DNA of 64,000 nucleotides from MM2 sp035460165 (lineage in GTDB: Bacteria > Pseudomonadota > Gammaproteobacteria > Burkholderiales > Methylophilaceae), in assembly GCA_035460165.1 (NCBI GenBank), contig DATHWW010000018.1, forward strand, positions 1 through 64,000. Direction: 5' to 3'. Under the pieces are notes generated by a model. It was not told the origin of the DNA and did no database searches. It saw only the letters and a list, made by a program, of their open reading frames with translations. Shown here one piece after another: positions 33,241 through 41,505 of this stretch. The translations under genes and the position numbers were made by a program. The number at the start of each line of letters is the position of its first letter. Within the stretch, counting starts at the first letter, position 1.

Positions 33241-33690
33241 ATGAGCATCGCCCAGAACAAAAAAGCCTTTCACGACTACTTCATTGAAGAAAAACATGAA
33301 GCCGGCCTCGTGCTCGAAGGCTGGGAAGTCAAAGCCATCCGCGACGGCCGTGTGCAACTCAAGGAGGCCTACGTCATCATCCAGCGCGGCGAGATTTATC
33401 TGATCGGCTGCCACATCACGCCGCTTGGTGCCGCATCTACGCATATCCGCCCCGATTCGACACGTACCCGCAAGCTCTTGCTTCACAGCGAGGAAATTGC
33501 CAAGCTCATCGGCAAGGTCGAGCGTTCCGGCTATACCCTAGTGCCGCTCGATATGCATTACACCCGTGGCCGGATAAAGGTCGAGATCGGCTTGGCCAAG
33601 GGCAAGAAACAATATGACAAACGCGAAGCCGAGAAAGAGCGCGACTGGGAGCGCGAAAAAGGCAGGATTATGCGGGCTGCCAATAAATAG
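33241..33690 (+). CDS. smpB: SsrA-binding protein SmpB
   Basis: A 149-residue RNA-binding protein that brings tmRNA to stalled ribosomes. The N-terminal NKKAFHDYFIEEKHEAGLVLEGWEVKAIR, the KVEIGLAKGKKQYDKRE block and the basic C-terminal tail (REKGRIMRAANK) are canonical, and the length is usual. Its partner RNA ssrA follows 63 bases downstream on the same strand. A perfect TATAAT lies in the gap. Confidence 0.98.
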   Translation: MSIAQNKKAFHDYFIEEKHEAGLVLEGWEVKAIRDGRVQLKEAYVIIQRGEIYLIGCHITPLGAASTHIRPDSTRTRKLLLHSEEIAKLIGKVERSGYTLVPLDMHYTRGRIKVEIGLAKGKKQYDKREAEKERDWEREKGRIMRAANK

Positions 33691-33694
33691 CGCG

Positions 33695-33700
33695 TATAAT
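33695..33700 (+). promoter_or_regulatory. Possible -10 element for ssrA
   Basis: A perfect TATAAT stands four bases after the smpB stop and 54 bases before mature tmRNA. No good -35 was found at the right spacing, so the promoter is tentative. A short GACCGG-TCT-CCGGTC hairpin with three T (33724-33741) sits between it and the RNA. Confidence 0.4.
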
Positions 33701-33753
33701 TACGATTGCTGTGAAACTTATCCGACCGGTCTCCGGTCTTTAACAGCGAACCT

Positions 33754-34116
33754 GGGGGTGACCCGGTTTCGACGTGGGTTACAAAGCAGTGCAGGGCATA
33801 CCGAGGACCAGTCACCTCGTAAAACAACTGGAAAAAGTATAGTCGCAAACGACGAAACTTACGCTCTAGCCGCTTAATCCCGGCTGGACGCTGCACCGAA
33901 GGGCCTCTCGGTCGGGCAGGGCAACCTGCAGCAGCGTCATTAAGAGAGGATCGTGTTGTATCGGGTTACTTGATACAGCATTAAATCCAAGGTAACTCGC
34001 CTTGCCTCAGCCTGCCGGTTGGCGGTTGCAAGGTCAAATCAAACAACTAGGCTAAGTATGTAGAACTGTCTGTAGAGGGCTTGCGGACGGGGGTTCGATT
34101 CCCCCCACCTCCACCA
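33754..34116 (+). ncRNA. ssrA: Transfer-messenger RNA (tmRNA)
   Basis: A 363-nt one-piece tmRNA. The 5' end GGGGGTG pairs with 3' CACCTCC (one G-U pair, as in E. coli), a discriminator A and encoded CCA follow, and the T-loop is GGGTTCGATTCCC. The tag reading frame begins at GCA 33845 and ends at TAA 33875-33877, giving (A)ANDETYALAA, a betaproteobacterial-type degradation tag. It frees stalled ribosomes with SmpB, encoded upstream. The tag confirms that this half of the window is proteobacterial; the exact lineage should be checked by comparison. Confidence 0.97.
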
Positions 34117-34137
34117 TTTACAAATACAATGTAGTCC

Positions 34138-34180
34138 AAAGGCCGGGAAACCTATTAAAACAGGGGGTCCGGCCTTTTTT
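34138..34180 (+). terminator. Rho-independent terminator of ssrA
   Basis: AGGCCGG (34140-34146) pairs with CCGGCCT (34169-34175), followed by a run of T. It lies 20 bases after the CCA end of tmRNA. Confidence 0.85.
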
Positions 34181-34306
34181 ACGTCTGGTAATTTCAACTC
34201 ATGAATTTCCTCATGACTAATTCATGTTCATCATGAGCAAGTTAGTCGAACCCTAGAAACGAGAGATGTCCAATTTTTGAAGCTTTTTTCTAGAAGAGTT
34301 TTCCAA

Positions 34307-34399
34307 ATGAAATACCATCACAGAAAAGATGACAGCAGATTCATCATAAGCCTCGCACTCGTGACAATTCTTGCTTTTTTTGTAGTGGCTATAGGTTAG
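34307..34399 (+). CDS. Candidate 30-residue membrane peptide
   Basis: ATG 34307 is preceded by AGAAGAG at about nine bases. The product has a basic and polar head (MKYHHRKDDSRF) and then a 17-residue hydrophobic helix (IISLALVTILAFFVVAIG) to the stop TAG. That is the form of a single-span small membrane protein with its N terminus inside. No homologue is known to me and no neighbour suggests a role. It may be a chance ORF in AT-rich DNA. Confidence 0.4.
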   Translation: MKYHHRKDDSRFIISLALVTILAFFVVAIG

Positions 34400-34501
34400 G
34401 CATGGCATTGAAGGTTGCCGTAGGAAGAAACCCTTATTAAATACTTTTGTTGGGGAAGCGGTGGCGACTCGAACTCACGAGTAATAACTCCCAAGCAATG
34501 A

Positions 34502-34521
34502 TTGTCTCGATTTAGAGACAA
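34502..34521. repeat. Perfect 7-bp inverted repeat
   Basis: TTGTCTC (34502-34508) and GAGACAA (34515-34521) flank a six-base loop. It lies in the AT-rich gap, between the two small ORFs. No T run follows, so it is not a typical terminator. Confidence 0.5.
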
Positions 34522-34797
34522 ACAATTTGTATAAATATCAATAAGATAATAATTCATGAGGAATTGACGTCTCTGATTGGCGACGTTTGTTCTTTATCAA
34601 ATACTTTCGAATCACTTCATCCGCCTGTTTTTTATTGATATTTCAGTTCTGGCACGTCTTCTGCTCTCCGCTGTAACTCAAACGTAATAACTAACAAAAC
34701 TATTCTTGAGTGGTTTAGGTTCAGCTGCTCTTTCCGAATGGTCTTGGTTCCGCATTCCAGCTTTACCAAGCTATAAATACAGTCTTAAGGAGATCTA

Positions 34798-34962
34798 ATG
34801 TCCGGTTCTAATGATGTTATTCATGAATGTGAAATTGATAAAGTTTTAAAAGAGGATGATCGAGGTGACGACCTCAAGGGAGACGCAGATACGATTATTT
34901 GTACAGTGACAGTGCAAAGCGCACCCACCTGGTGGAACCGGTCGCTAATAATCCCTAGCTGA
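34798..34962 (+). CDS. Candidate 54-residue small acidic protein
   Basis: ATG 34798 has a near-ideal ribosome site (AAGGAG, six bases upstream). The first 32 residues are acidic and hydrophilic (IDKVLKEDDRGDDLKGDAD). They are followed by IICTVTVQSAPTWWNRSLIIPS, where the frame ends. It could be a whole small protein or the 5' remnant of a longer gene cut by a deletion; the change back to GC-rich sequence near its end fits the latter. I do not recognise the family. Confidence 0.4.
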   Translation: MSGSNDVIHECEIDKVLKEDDRGDDLKGDADTIICTVTVQSAPTWWNRSLIIPS

Positions 34963-35053
34963 GGCCTGAATTTTTTGCCGGAAACGAAGCCATCCGTGGA
35001 TTTTCGGCTCCATTGGTGAGCATCGGTCGCGCTGGTTGATGTGTTCCTTGTTG

Positions 35054-36232
35054 TTATTTGTTTTTGAGTCTGTAAACAGCCAAAGCACCAATGGCCGTCA
35101 GCACCACACCGCCGAAAACGGTGGCGGACTGCACCACCGGCATGCCACTCCTATCCATTGCGGTATACAGCCCTACCAGCCCCAGCATGGCGAAGTTCTC
35201 GACGAAATTCTGTACCGCCACGGCATGACCGGCGCCGACGGTTTCATGGCCGCGCTCTTGTAACAGGGCGTTGAGCGGTACCACGTAAAAGCCGCCGCAT
35301 GCGCCCAGCAATACAAGTAGTCCGATGGCTGCATACAGGTTGGTCACGTGTGCGAAGAGCAGGATAATGATGCCGATGAGGATGCCGGCGGGCAGGGCGC
35401 GGTTGACCTTGTCCAGGCTGACGAAGCTGGCCGCGCCCGCCGCGCCGAAGGCGATGCCGATGGCGACTGCGCCGCTCAGGTTGGCCGGCATGCTGAGATC
35501 AACGATACCCAGTGCCACCGGCACCCAAGCCACCAGCAGCAGGCGCAGCGTGGAGCCGGCACCCCAGAACACGCTGGTGCCGAGCAGCGAGAAGCGCGCA
35601 TCGCGATTGCGCATCAGCGTGCGCACCCCTTCCCAGAAGTCGCGTGCCAGCACTCGTGGTGAGAAATGCGCCAACGGGTGCGCTATCGGCAGGCGAGGGA
35701 TCAGCGCATTCGCGCCTGCGGCCAGCAGGTAGCAGGCGCAAATGACGATCAACGCCGTCGTCACCGAGGTCGCCGCCAGTTTTCCGCCCGCCACGGCGCC
35801 CAACAGAATGGCGACGATGGTTGAGCCTTCGATCAGGCCATTGGCCTTGACCAGCTTGTCCTGGCCGACCAGTTCGGAAAGGATGCCGTACTTGGCCGGC
35901 GAATAAGCCGCCGCGCCCAGGCCCACCAGGTTGTAGGCGATCAGCGGGTGCAGTCCCAGCAACATGGCTGCCGCGCCGCCGAATTTCATCGTATTGGCGG
36001 CCAGCATTACGCGGCCTTTCGGGAAGGCATCGGCCAATGGCCCGACGAAAGGCGCCATGAAAATGAAGGCGATCACGAAGGCGGCTTGCAGTAGTGGCGT
36101 TTGCCAACTCGGCGCGGCGTGCGCCTGAAGCAGCGCGATCGCCGCAAACAGCAGCGCGTTGTCCGCCAGCGCGGAAAGGAATTGCGCGAACAGCACGGCG
36201 ATCATGCCGCGCGAGAGGAGGTGGTTATTCAT
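35054..36232 (-). CDS. lplT: Lysophospholipid transporter LplT
   Basis: A 392-residue major facilitator protein with about 12 membrane segments. It flips lysophospholipids into the cytoplasm for re-acylation by Aas. The start MNNHLLSRGMIAVLFAQFLSALADNALLFA and the KYGILSELVGQDKLVKANGLIEGSTI loop are characteristic of LplT from E. coli and relatives. Its start overlaps the end of the upstream hydrolase by eight bases. In E. coli lplT is directly joined to aas; here three hydrolase-like genes lie between them in one overlapping cluster. Confidence 0.93.
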   Translation of the reverse strand: MNNHLLSRGMIAVLFAQFLSALADNALLFAAIALLQAHAAPSWQTPLLQAAFVIAFIFMAPFVGPLADAFPKGRVMLAANTMKFGGAAAMLLGLHPLIAYNLVGLGAAAYSPAKYGILSELVGQDKLVKANGLIEGSTIVAILLGAVAGGKLAATSVTTALIVICACYLLAAGANALIPRLPIAHPLAHFSPRVLARDFWEGVRTLMRNRDARFSLLGTSVFWGAGSTLRLLLVAWVPVALGIVDLSMPANLSGAVAIGIAFGAAGAASFVSLDKVNRALPAGILIGIIILLFAHVTNLYAAIGLLVLLGACGGFYVVPLNALLQERGHETVGAGHAVAVQNFVENFAMLGLVGLYTAMDRSGMPVVQSATVFGGVVLTAIGALAVYRLKNK

Positions 36233-37061
36233 TATTGAGACTTCCTGGGTTTGAACTGCGATATTCGGCAAGCCAGCGAAAGCTTTTTTCGATGAGGATG
36301 GCGTCGTTATGGCCTGCGTTTTCCACCCATTCCACGCTGGTGTTGGCTTTTGCATGCCGTAACAGAGCACGAGCGCGTTCTGGGGGAATAATAGTATCTG
36401 CCAAACCGTGGATCACATGGACGGGCGCGTCGATGCGGCCTATCCATTGCTCTGCCCGCAAGGGGTAGCGCATGAGCAGTCTCACCGGAATGAAAAACGG
36501 CATGTGGTCGCTAGCCACGTTGACGAGGGCGTCATAGGGTGCAACCAGCAGTACAGGATGGCCAGGGTGATGGCTCGCGACGTAGAGCGCGAGCCCAGAA
36601 CCCACCGAGCTGCCGAAAATGACCATGTTTTTCTGAAGCCCGCGGCTCGCGAGCCATCGATAAGCCAAGTCCGCATCCTGCAAGAGATCATCCTCGCTGA
36701 ATCGACAGGCGAGAGAGCGACCGTAGCCGGGATAATCCCAGGCCATTACGCCATAACCCAACTGCAACAAAGCGGGGACAAGCGATTGCACGCTAGCAAT
36801 GCTTTCAGCATTGCCGTGGAAATACATGAGCATGCCCTTGGTGTCGGCATTCCTCCAGATCACCGCGTGCAGCTTGCCGCAGCGGCCATCGAGCAGGACC
36901 TCCTCGCTGGCATTGCCCAATGCTGGTTTCCAGTTGGCCGGGACTGGCCGCGATAATTGTGAGGGGAATATCAGCGAAGCCTGAAAATAATAAATGGCTG
37001 TGCAAAGTATCCCATAGACGGCTATTGCGAAACAGACGAGGAGGATAGTTAGCGTTTTCAT
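36225..37061 (-). CDS. Membrane-anchored alpha/beta hydrolase (Bem46/YfhR type)
   Basis: A 278-residue hydrolase with an N-terminal membrane helix (residues 3-26). The fold has the oxyanion region YFHGNAES, the nucleophile GSSVGSG, an Asp in HGLADTIIP and a His in NAGHND, so the triad is complete. This subfamily (Bem46, YfhR, ABHD13) has no agreed substrate. Its place between aas and lplT makes a membrane-lipid substrate plausible. It overlaps its neighbours by four and eight bases. Confidence 0.88.
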   Translation of the reverse strand: MKTLTILLVCFAIAVYGILCTAIYYFQASLIFPSQLSRPVPANWKPALGNASEEVLLDGRCGKLHAVIWRNADTKGMLMYFHGNAESIASVQSLVPALLQLGYGVMAWDYPGYGRSLACRFSEDDLLQDADLAYRWLASRGLQKNMVIFGSSVGSGLALYVASHHPGHPVLLVAPYDALVNVASDHMPFFIPVRLLMRYPLRAEQWIGRIDAPVHVIHGLADTIIPPERARALLRHAKANTSVEWVENAGHNDAILIEKSFRWLAEYRSSNPGSLNNE

Positions 37062-38296
37062 GCCGTCATTTTGGGCGAGAAGAAGCTTGCGGTTTCGAAC
37101 ACTGAGGCCGGGAAGCCGCGGCCGTCCAATCTCAATAAGCGCTTGAGCGCGAAATCGAACAGCAGCGGGTTATGCGCCCGTACTTCCTTGAGCCACGGCA
37201 CGGCGATTTCATCGAGCAGGCCCTTATCGGCCATATCGCCGGCGGAAAACAGCGGCATCACGCCAGGTAGTGGATAGTCCGAACCGTTCAGCAGGCGGCT
37301 GTGCCATTCGCCATGCTGCATCACGGATTTTAGCGCCCAAGCACGATTGAATTGGGTAAGCGCGGAGATGTCGGCGTAGGCTAGCTTCTCGTAACGCGGC
37401 TCGTCCATCAGGCGCGCGAACAGCTCGAAGCTTTTCACGCGCGGTCCGCTTTGACCTTTATCCAGGTCGATGTCGTCACCGTCCGAGGCGCAATGCGCAA
37501 TGACCACGCGTACGCCTCTATCCATCGCGCGGCGCAGCTTCAGCGGATTGCCGTCGTTCTGGTCGCCGCCTTGCACCGCCAGTTCGCGCCCGGCATGGCT
37601 GATGATGGGCAGGCCGCTGGTGGCCAGTGCGTCATAGAACCTGTCGCAACGCGGAGAAGCCGGGTCTATGCCCATCGCCGAAGGTAGCCACTTGATGGCA
37701 CGGGCTCCGTCCGTGATTGCCTGCTGCAGAGCCTCGACGCAATCCGGCCGATAGGGGTGAATGGATGCCACCCACTCGAAATAGGTCGGGTAACGGCGTG
37801 CCATTTCGGCGGCGTAAGCATTGGGGATATGAAAAATGGAATGTTTGGGTATCGGCTTGCCGTTCGCATCATGCCGCCAGTCGAACGCCAGCAGCATCGC
37901 CTTGCAGCCGGGACGCATGCCGTCGAGCAGATTGTGAAGGCGCTCGATGTAGCTGATGTCCATCTTGCCGGGAGTTTCGTGCACGCAGCCGGCATTCATG
38001 TAAAACAGCTTCTGCAGGCGCAGCAATGGATGCCATAAGCTGTCCATATCTGGGCTGAACCACGCGCCGCTGCCAGAATCGCCGGACCCGACGAGATGGG
38101 TGTGGCAATCCCAGACCTGCGTCGGATCAATGCCTTCCCAGATGGCCTGCATCAGCGGATGGCGCACTGCCGATTCCGGCAGATTGCTGAGGCATTGGTT
38201 CATCAAGCCCTGTTCCGGCCAGTAACTCGCTCCGGCCGCGCCTACGGCGCCGATGCCGAAGAGGGGCAGGGTTGTCAGGAATTGGCGGCGGTTCAT
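37058..38296 (-). CDS. Exported amidohydrolase-superfamily protein
   Basis: A 412-residue TIM-barrel metal hydrolase (amidohydrolase 2 type). The N terminus MNRRQFLTTLPLFGIGAVGAAGA looks like a twin-arginine signal. Metal-site candidates are WDCHTHLVGSG near residue 65, the Lys of AIKWLPS, ISHAGRE, VIAHCASDGDD and LNGSDYPLPG (Asp). The substrate is unknown. It is coupled by four-base overlaps to the small esterase upstream and the alpha/beta hydrolase downstream within the aas-lplT cluster. Confidence 0.82.
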   Translation of the reverse strand: MNRRQFLTTLPLFGIGAVGAAGASYWPEQGLMNQCLSNLPESAVRHPLMQAIWEGIDPTQVWDCHTHLVGSGDSGSGAWFSPDMDSLWHPLLRLQKLFYMNAGCVHETPGKMDISYIERLHNLLDGMRPGCKAMLLAFDWRHDANGKPIPKHSIFHIPNAYAAEMARRYPTYFEWVASIHPYRPDCVEALQQAITDGARAIKWLPSAMGIDPASPRCDRFYDALATSGLPIISHAGRELAVQGGDQNDGNPLKLRRAMDRGVRVVIAHCASDGDDIDLDKGQSGPRVKSFELFARLMDEPRYEKLAYADISALTQFNRAWALKSVMQHGEWHSRLLNGSDYPLPGVMPLFSAGDMADKGLLDEIAVPWLKEVRAHNPLLFDFALKRLLRLDGRGFPASVFETASFFSPKMTA

Positions 38297-38910
38297 TTGT
38301 GGCCTCCTGCGGTGCTGCTGACGGTACTCACGATATCCTGCGCAATGACTCGCGAATTCATGATAAAGGTATGAATCGACGGTATTGCGATAACAGGAAT
38401 ATGCGGTATCACGCTTTCACGCAGAGCAAGTATGCCGTCATTCGACTGGTTGCCGAAGGGCGAAAGTCGCCCGGTTGTGCCGCCTGTGCCGGCATAGATT
38501 TTTGTCGGAACATTGGGCCGTGGCAGGGCCGCCATGAAGCGATGATTTGCGAGCAATAGTCCCATTTCGCCGGTAAACCACCTGAAAAACTTAGAATGCG
38601 AGAATTTGCGAGCGGCCTTGCAGGCAACGGAAGGTGGAGCAATCAGAAAGCAGGCTTGGGGCGGATGGCGTAGGGTTGGCAATACGGCGCGCGCCAAAAC
38701 AGCGCCGAGCGAATGTCCGATCACAATATATTCATGCTGCCCGGCACCTTCGATAAATCTTGCCAAACGACCGATGCAGCTGTGCCACCCTTCGATGGCG
38801 GCACAATAGCCAAACAGTTTGGGGCGCATTCCAGCTAATCGCAGCCGTGCGGCCAGCAAGAGCATGGAGAGCGGGGTGCGGCCCATCCCATGGATCAGGA
38901 TGGCGTGCAT
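38293..38910 (-). CDS. Small alpha/beta-fold esterase or lipase
   Basis: A 205-residue hydrolase without a signal. The start HAILIHGMGRTPLSMLLLAARLRLAG gives the HG oxyanion motif, and the nucleophile elbow is IGHSLGAVLAR. Late in the chain SNDGILALRES and IPSIHTFIMN may carry the acid and the His. The size and motifs are like lipase class 2 or PGAP1-like proteins. Its ATG overlaps the aas stop (TAATG), so it is translated right after Aas. Confidence 0.8.
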   Translation of the reverse strand: MHAILIHGMGRTPLSMLLLAARLRLAGMRPKLFGYCAAIEGWHSCIGRLARFIEGAGQHEYIVIGHSLGAVLARAVLPTLRHPPQACFLIAPPSVACKAARKFSHSKFFRWFTGEMGLLLANHRFMAALPRPNVPTKIYAGTGGTTGRLSPFGNQSNDGILALRESVIPHIPVIAIPSIHTFIMNSRVIAQDIVSTVSSTAGGHK

Positions 38911-41030
38911 TACGCTGCCTCCGCCATATTCTTCAACGCCACATAATCGGTTTTTCCCGTACCCAGCAACGGCAACTCCTTGACCGGTACGATCTTGCGC
39001 GGCACAGCCAGTTCCGGGCTGCCGAGTTCGCGGGCGGCGGCTTGCAGCGCATCGCGGACGAGTGCAGCGTCGGTGGTGAAAAGCAGGATATTTTCGCCGC
39101 GCTGCGGGTCGCTTTGTGTGCTGGCGGCATGTTGGGCTGCTGGTGAGGCGCGGTTGGCGATTTGCTCGACGGTTTCCAGCGAGACCATTTCGCCGGCAAC
39201 TTTGGCGAAGCGCTTGACGCGGCCGAGAATACGGACGAAGCCGTCGGCATCGATATCGACGATGTCGCCGGTGCTATACCAGCCGCCTTCTGGCGCCTTG
39301 AGCACGCCGGGGTTGTCGTAGAGGTAGTAGCCCAACATCACATTGGGGCCGCGCACGCTGAGCAGGCCGCCTTGCGTGATGCCGGGGACGTCTTCCAGTC
39401 TGGGTTCCAGGCCGGGCAGCAGCGGGCCGACGCTGCCGTTGCGGCAGGCCATCGGTGTGTTGACTGCCAGCACCGGAGCGCATTCGGTGGCGCCATAACC
39501 TTCAAGGATGCGGATGCCGAACTTATCCATCCAGCTCTTGCGTACTTCTTCGTTCAGCTTTTCCGCGCCGGCGACGACGTAGCGCAGCTTGTAGAAATCA
39601 TAGGGATGCGCGAAGCGGGCGTAGTTGCCGAGGAAGGTGCTGGTACCGAACAGCACGGTGCACCCGCGGTCGTAGATGATCTCGGGAATGATGCGATAGT
39701 GCAGCGGCGAGGGGTAGAGGAAGAGTTTCGAGCCGGTGACCAGCGGCATGATGGCGCCGCAGGTAAAGCCGAAGGCGTGGAATAGCGGCAGCGCGATCAT
39801 GAATTTGTCGGACGGGCTGAAATCGATCACGGCCCGGATCTGCGCAATATTGGCGAGGATGCCGCGATGGCTATGCACTACGCCCTTGGGCTTGCCTTCG
39901 GAACCGGAGGTGAACAGCACCACGGCAGGGTCGTCCGGTGTTGCGGGCTGAGCGGCCAATGTGGGGAACCAGCGGGCGTACCCCAGCAGCCACAGTTTGT
40001 CCCACAGGTTGAACTGCTCGCGCAGGTCTTCCAGATATAACAGATTCACACCTTGCAGCGCGGCGACTTGTGGACCAAGCTTGGCGGCTTCCAGAAACTG
40101 GCGCGAGGTGAGGATGGTGCTCACTTTTGCCGCGATGCAGGCGTTCTGCATGCCTGCGGTACCTGCCGTATAGTTCAGCATTGCCGGCACGCGGTTGACC
40201 GCACTCATGCCGAAAATCAGGCATACGGTGTTGGAAACATTGGGCATCAGCACGCCCACTGTCTCGCCGGGCACGGAAATTTTTTCGACCATGCGCCCTA
40301 GAGCCAGGCTGCGTGTCAGCAGTTCGCCGTAAGTTTCTTCAACTTGTTTCATGTCTTCCAGCAGGCGCGTTTTGCGGCCGTGGATGCTGACCGCATCGAC
40401 CAGCGCGCTGAACAGCGTCTGCACCGGCTGCGACTTGAACAGCATTTCCTGCATCAGACGGCGCATCGCTTCGCCGGCCATGCGGCGGCGAAGCTTCGCG
40501 GTGGGTGCATCCGGCATCGCAATCGAAGTGACCGGCAATATGGAGAGCGTGACTTTAGGGAGCAGGCTGCGCGGATAATTGCCCGAGAGGCGGCTGAAGT
40601 AGGAGCGCGCCGGGCCGTCGAGGCGCACTGGCAGGATGCTGGCGCCGGTCTTGGCGGCGACGAAACCGGGGCCGTCGTACACTTTCATCAGGCTGCCCGT
40701 CTGCGTGATGCGCCCTTCGGGGAAGATGACCACCGGTTCCCCGACTTCCAGCAGCTTGATAACCTTCTTCATCGCCAGCGGGCTGGTGGGATCAACCGCG
40801 AGGTGCGGCACCTGTGAGAGGATCAGGCGAAAATACCAGATTTTCAGGACGCCGGTATGGACGACGAAGGTGGCCTTGAACGGCAGGAACAGCCCGAGCA
40901 GCAGGCCATCGAGAAAGGATTCGTGATTGGCGACGACCAGCAGCCGCTCGTGTTTTTGCGCATAGATTTCCCCGTTAACGGTGACACGAAACAGTAAACG
41001 AAACAGCAAGCGCAGCGACTTCTTAAGCAT
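38910..41030 (-). CDS. aas: Bifunctional acyltransferase / acyl-ACP synthetase Aas
   Basis: A 706-residue fused enzyme. Residues 1-200 are a PlsC acyltransferase with NHESFLD (His36, Asp41) and FPEGRIT. The rest is an AMP-forming acyl-ACP synthetase with LFTSGSEGKPKGVVHSH, EGYGATE, YSTGDIVDID and a C-terminal Lys in GTGKTDY. It re-acylates lysophosphatidylethanolamine at the inner membrane. It heads an overlapping five-gene cluster that ends with lplT. Length matches E. coli Aas (about 719). An ArsR-type regulator lies upstream on the same strand. Confidence 0.95.
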   Translation of the reverse strand: MLKKSLRLLFRLLFRVTVNGEIYAQKHERLLVVANHESFLDGLLLGLFLPFKATFVVHTGVLKIWYFRLILSQVPHLAVDPTSPLAMKKVIKLLEVGEPVVIFPEGRITQTGSLMKVYDGPGFVAAKTGASILPVRLDGPARSYFSRLSGNYPRSLLPKVTLSILPVTSIAMPDAPTAKLRRRMAGEAMRRLMQEMLFKSQPVQTLFSALVDAVSIHGRKTRLLEDMKQVEETYGELLTRSLALGRMVEKISVPGETVGVLMPNVSNTVCLIFGMSAVNRVPAMLNYTAGTAGMQNACIAAKVSTILTSRQFLEAAKLGPQVAALQGVNLLYLEDLREQFNLWDKLWLLGYARWFPTLAAQPATPDDPAVVLFTSGSEGKPKGVVHSHRGILANIAQIRAVIDFSPSDKFMIALPLFHAFGFTCGAIMPLVTGSKLFLYPSPLHYRIIPEIIYDRGCTVLFGTSTFLGNYARFAHPYDFYKLRYVVAGAEKLNEEVRKSWMDKFGIRILEGYGATECAPVLAVNTPMACRNGSVGPLLPGLEPRLEDVPGITQGGLLSVRGPNVMLGYYLYDNPGVLKAPEGGWYSTGDIVDIDADGFVRILGRVKRFAKVAGEMVSLETVEQIANRASPAAQHAASTQSDPQRGENILLFTTDAALVRDALQAAARELGSPELAVPRKIVPVKELPLLGTGKTDYVALKNMAEAA

Positions 41031-41142
41031 GGTGACCCCTTTTTGATTTTTAGTGCCAGTCAGCAGTTCTTATTGGTGCAACCTTCCGCATCTCAGGCGG
41101 TGGCGCCTGCGATCCGTGATTCGGTCTTGGTGATTCAGTTTT

Positions 41143-41454
41143 TCAAGTCATTTCCTTCACATACGTGAGTACTCTTTGCAATGCATCGATGATGTTGTCC
41201 TTGGCTATCCAGAAATAGACCTCCTTGCCGACTTTTTCACTATCGAGCACGCCGGCGTCGCGCAGCACCTTGAGATGGTGGTTGACGGCGGTTCTGCTGA
41301 GCGAGGAGGTGGATACGATCTGGGTAATGTTGAGGCGCTCGCCCGGCTCGAATGCCAGGAGGATACGTTGCCGCTGTTCATCGCCGAGAGCGACGAACAG
41401 GTTGGAAGTGCTGCTCCATTCGTAGGGAATGGTATGAATGCGCTCGGGTAACAT
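41143..41454 (-). CDS. ArsR-family winged-helix regulator
   Basis: A 103-residue helix-turn-helix regulator (LFVALGDEQRQRILLAFEPGERLNITQIV, then LSRTAVNHHLKVLRDAGVLDSEKVGKEVYFWI). It has no Cys at all, so it does not sense metals by the usual thiol sites. A perfect 8-bp inverted repeat touches its start codon and is a likely auto-operator. It stands 112 bases upstream of aas on the same strand and may control that cluster (inference). Confidence 0.9.
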   Translation of the reverse strand: MLPERIHTIPYEWSSTSNLFVALGDEQRQRILLAFEPGERLNITQIVSTSSLSRTAVNHHLKVLRDAGVLDSEKVGKEVYFWIAKDNIIDALQRVLTYVKEMT

Positions 41455-41474
41455 ATGACTAAATAATTAGTCAT
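41455..41474. promoter_or_regulatory. Inverted repeat, probable ArsR-type operator
   Basis: ATGACTAA and TTAGTCAT, perfect 8-bp arms with four bases between, directly adjoin the start codon of the ArsR-type gene. The position suits auto-repression. The same repeat was not found before aas. Confidence 0.6.
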
Positions 41475-41505
41475 GTAGTTGTTTAAGTCAAGAAATGTTT
41501 GTTGC

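Larger units (their letters stand above)
34181..35053. other. AT-rich gap after ssrA, no conserved gene
   Basis: Between the ssrA terminator and lplT the sequence is much richer in A and T than its surroundings. It holds no long open frame and no integrase or transposase. Two short ORFs with ribosome sites (34307 and 34798) and one 7-bp hairpin (34502-34521) are the only structures I can support. The 3' end of ssrA is a common insertion site, so this could be a decayed element. I looked for a repeat of the ssrA 3' end in the gap and found none. Confidence 0.6.

Noticed and set aside
33614..33877. 87-residue ORF covering the 5' part of tmRNA
   Set aside because: It only reads through the smpB end and the tmRNA tag codons; the RNA explains the sequence.
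34450..34490. tRNA-like T-arm or attR copy of the ssrA end in the AT-rich gap
   Set aside because: The TTCGAGT-like string on the minus strand lacks a pairing stem, and no stretch repeats the ssrA 3' end beyond about seven bases.
41094..41109. CAGGCG-GTGG-CGCCTG hairpin between the ArsR gene and aas as a terminator
   Set aside because: The stem is only 6 bp and there is no T run on the minus strand; not enough to call.
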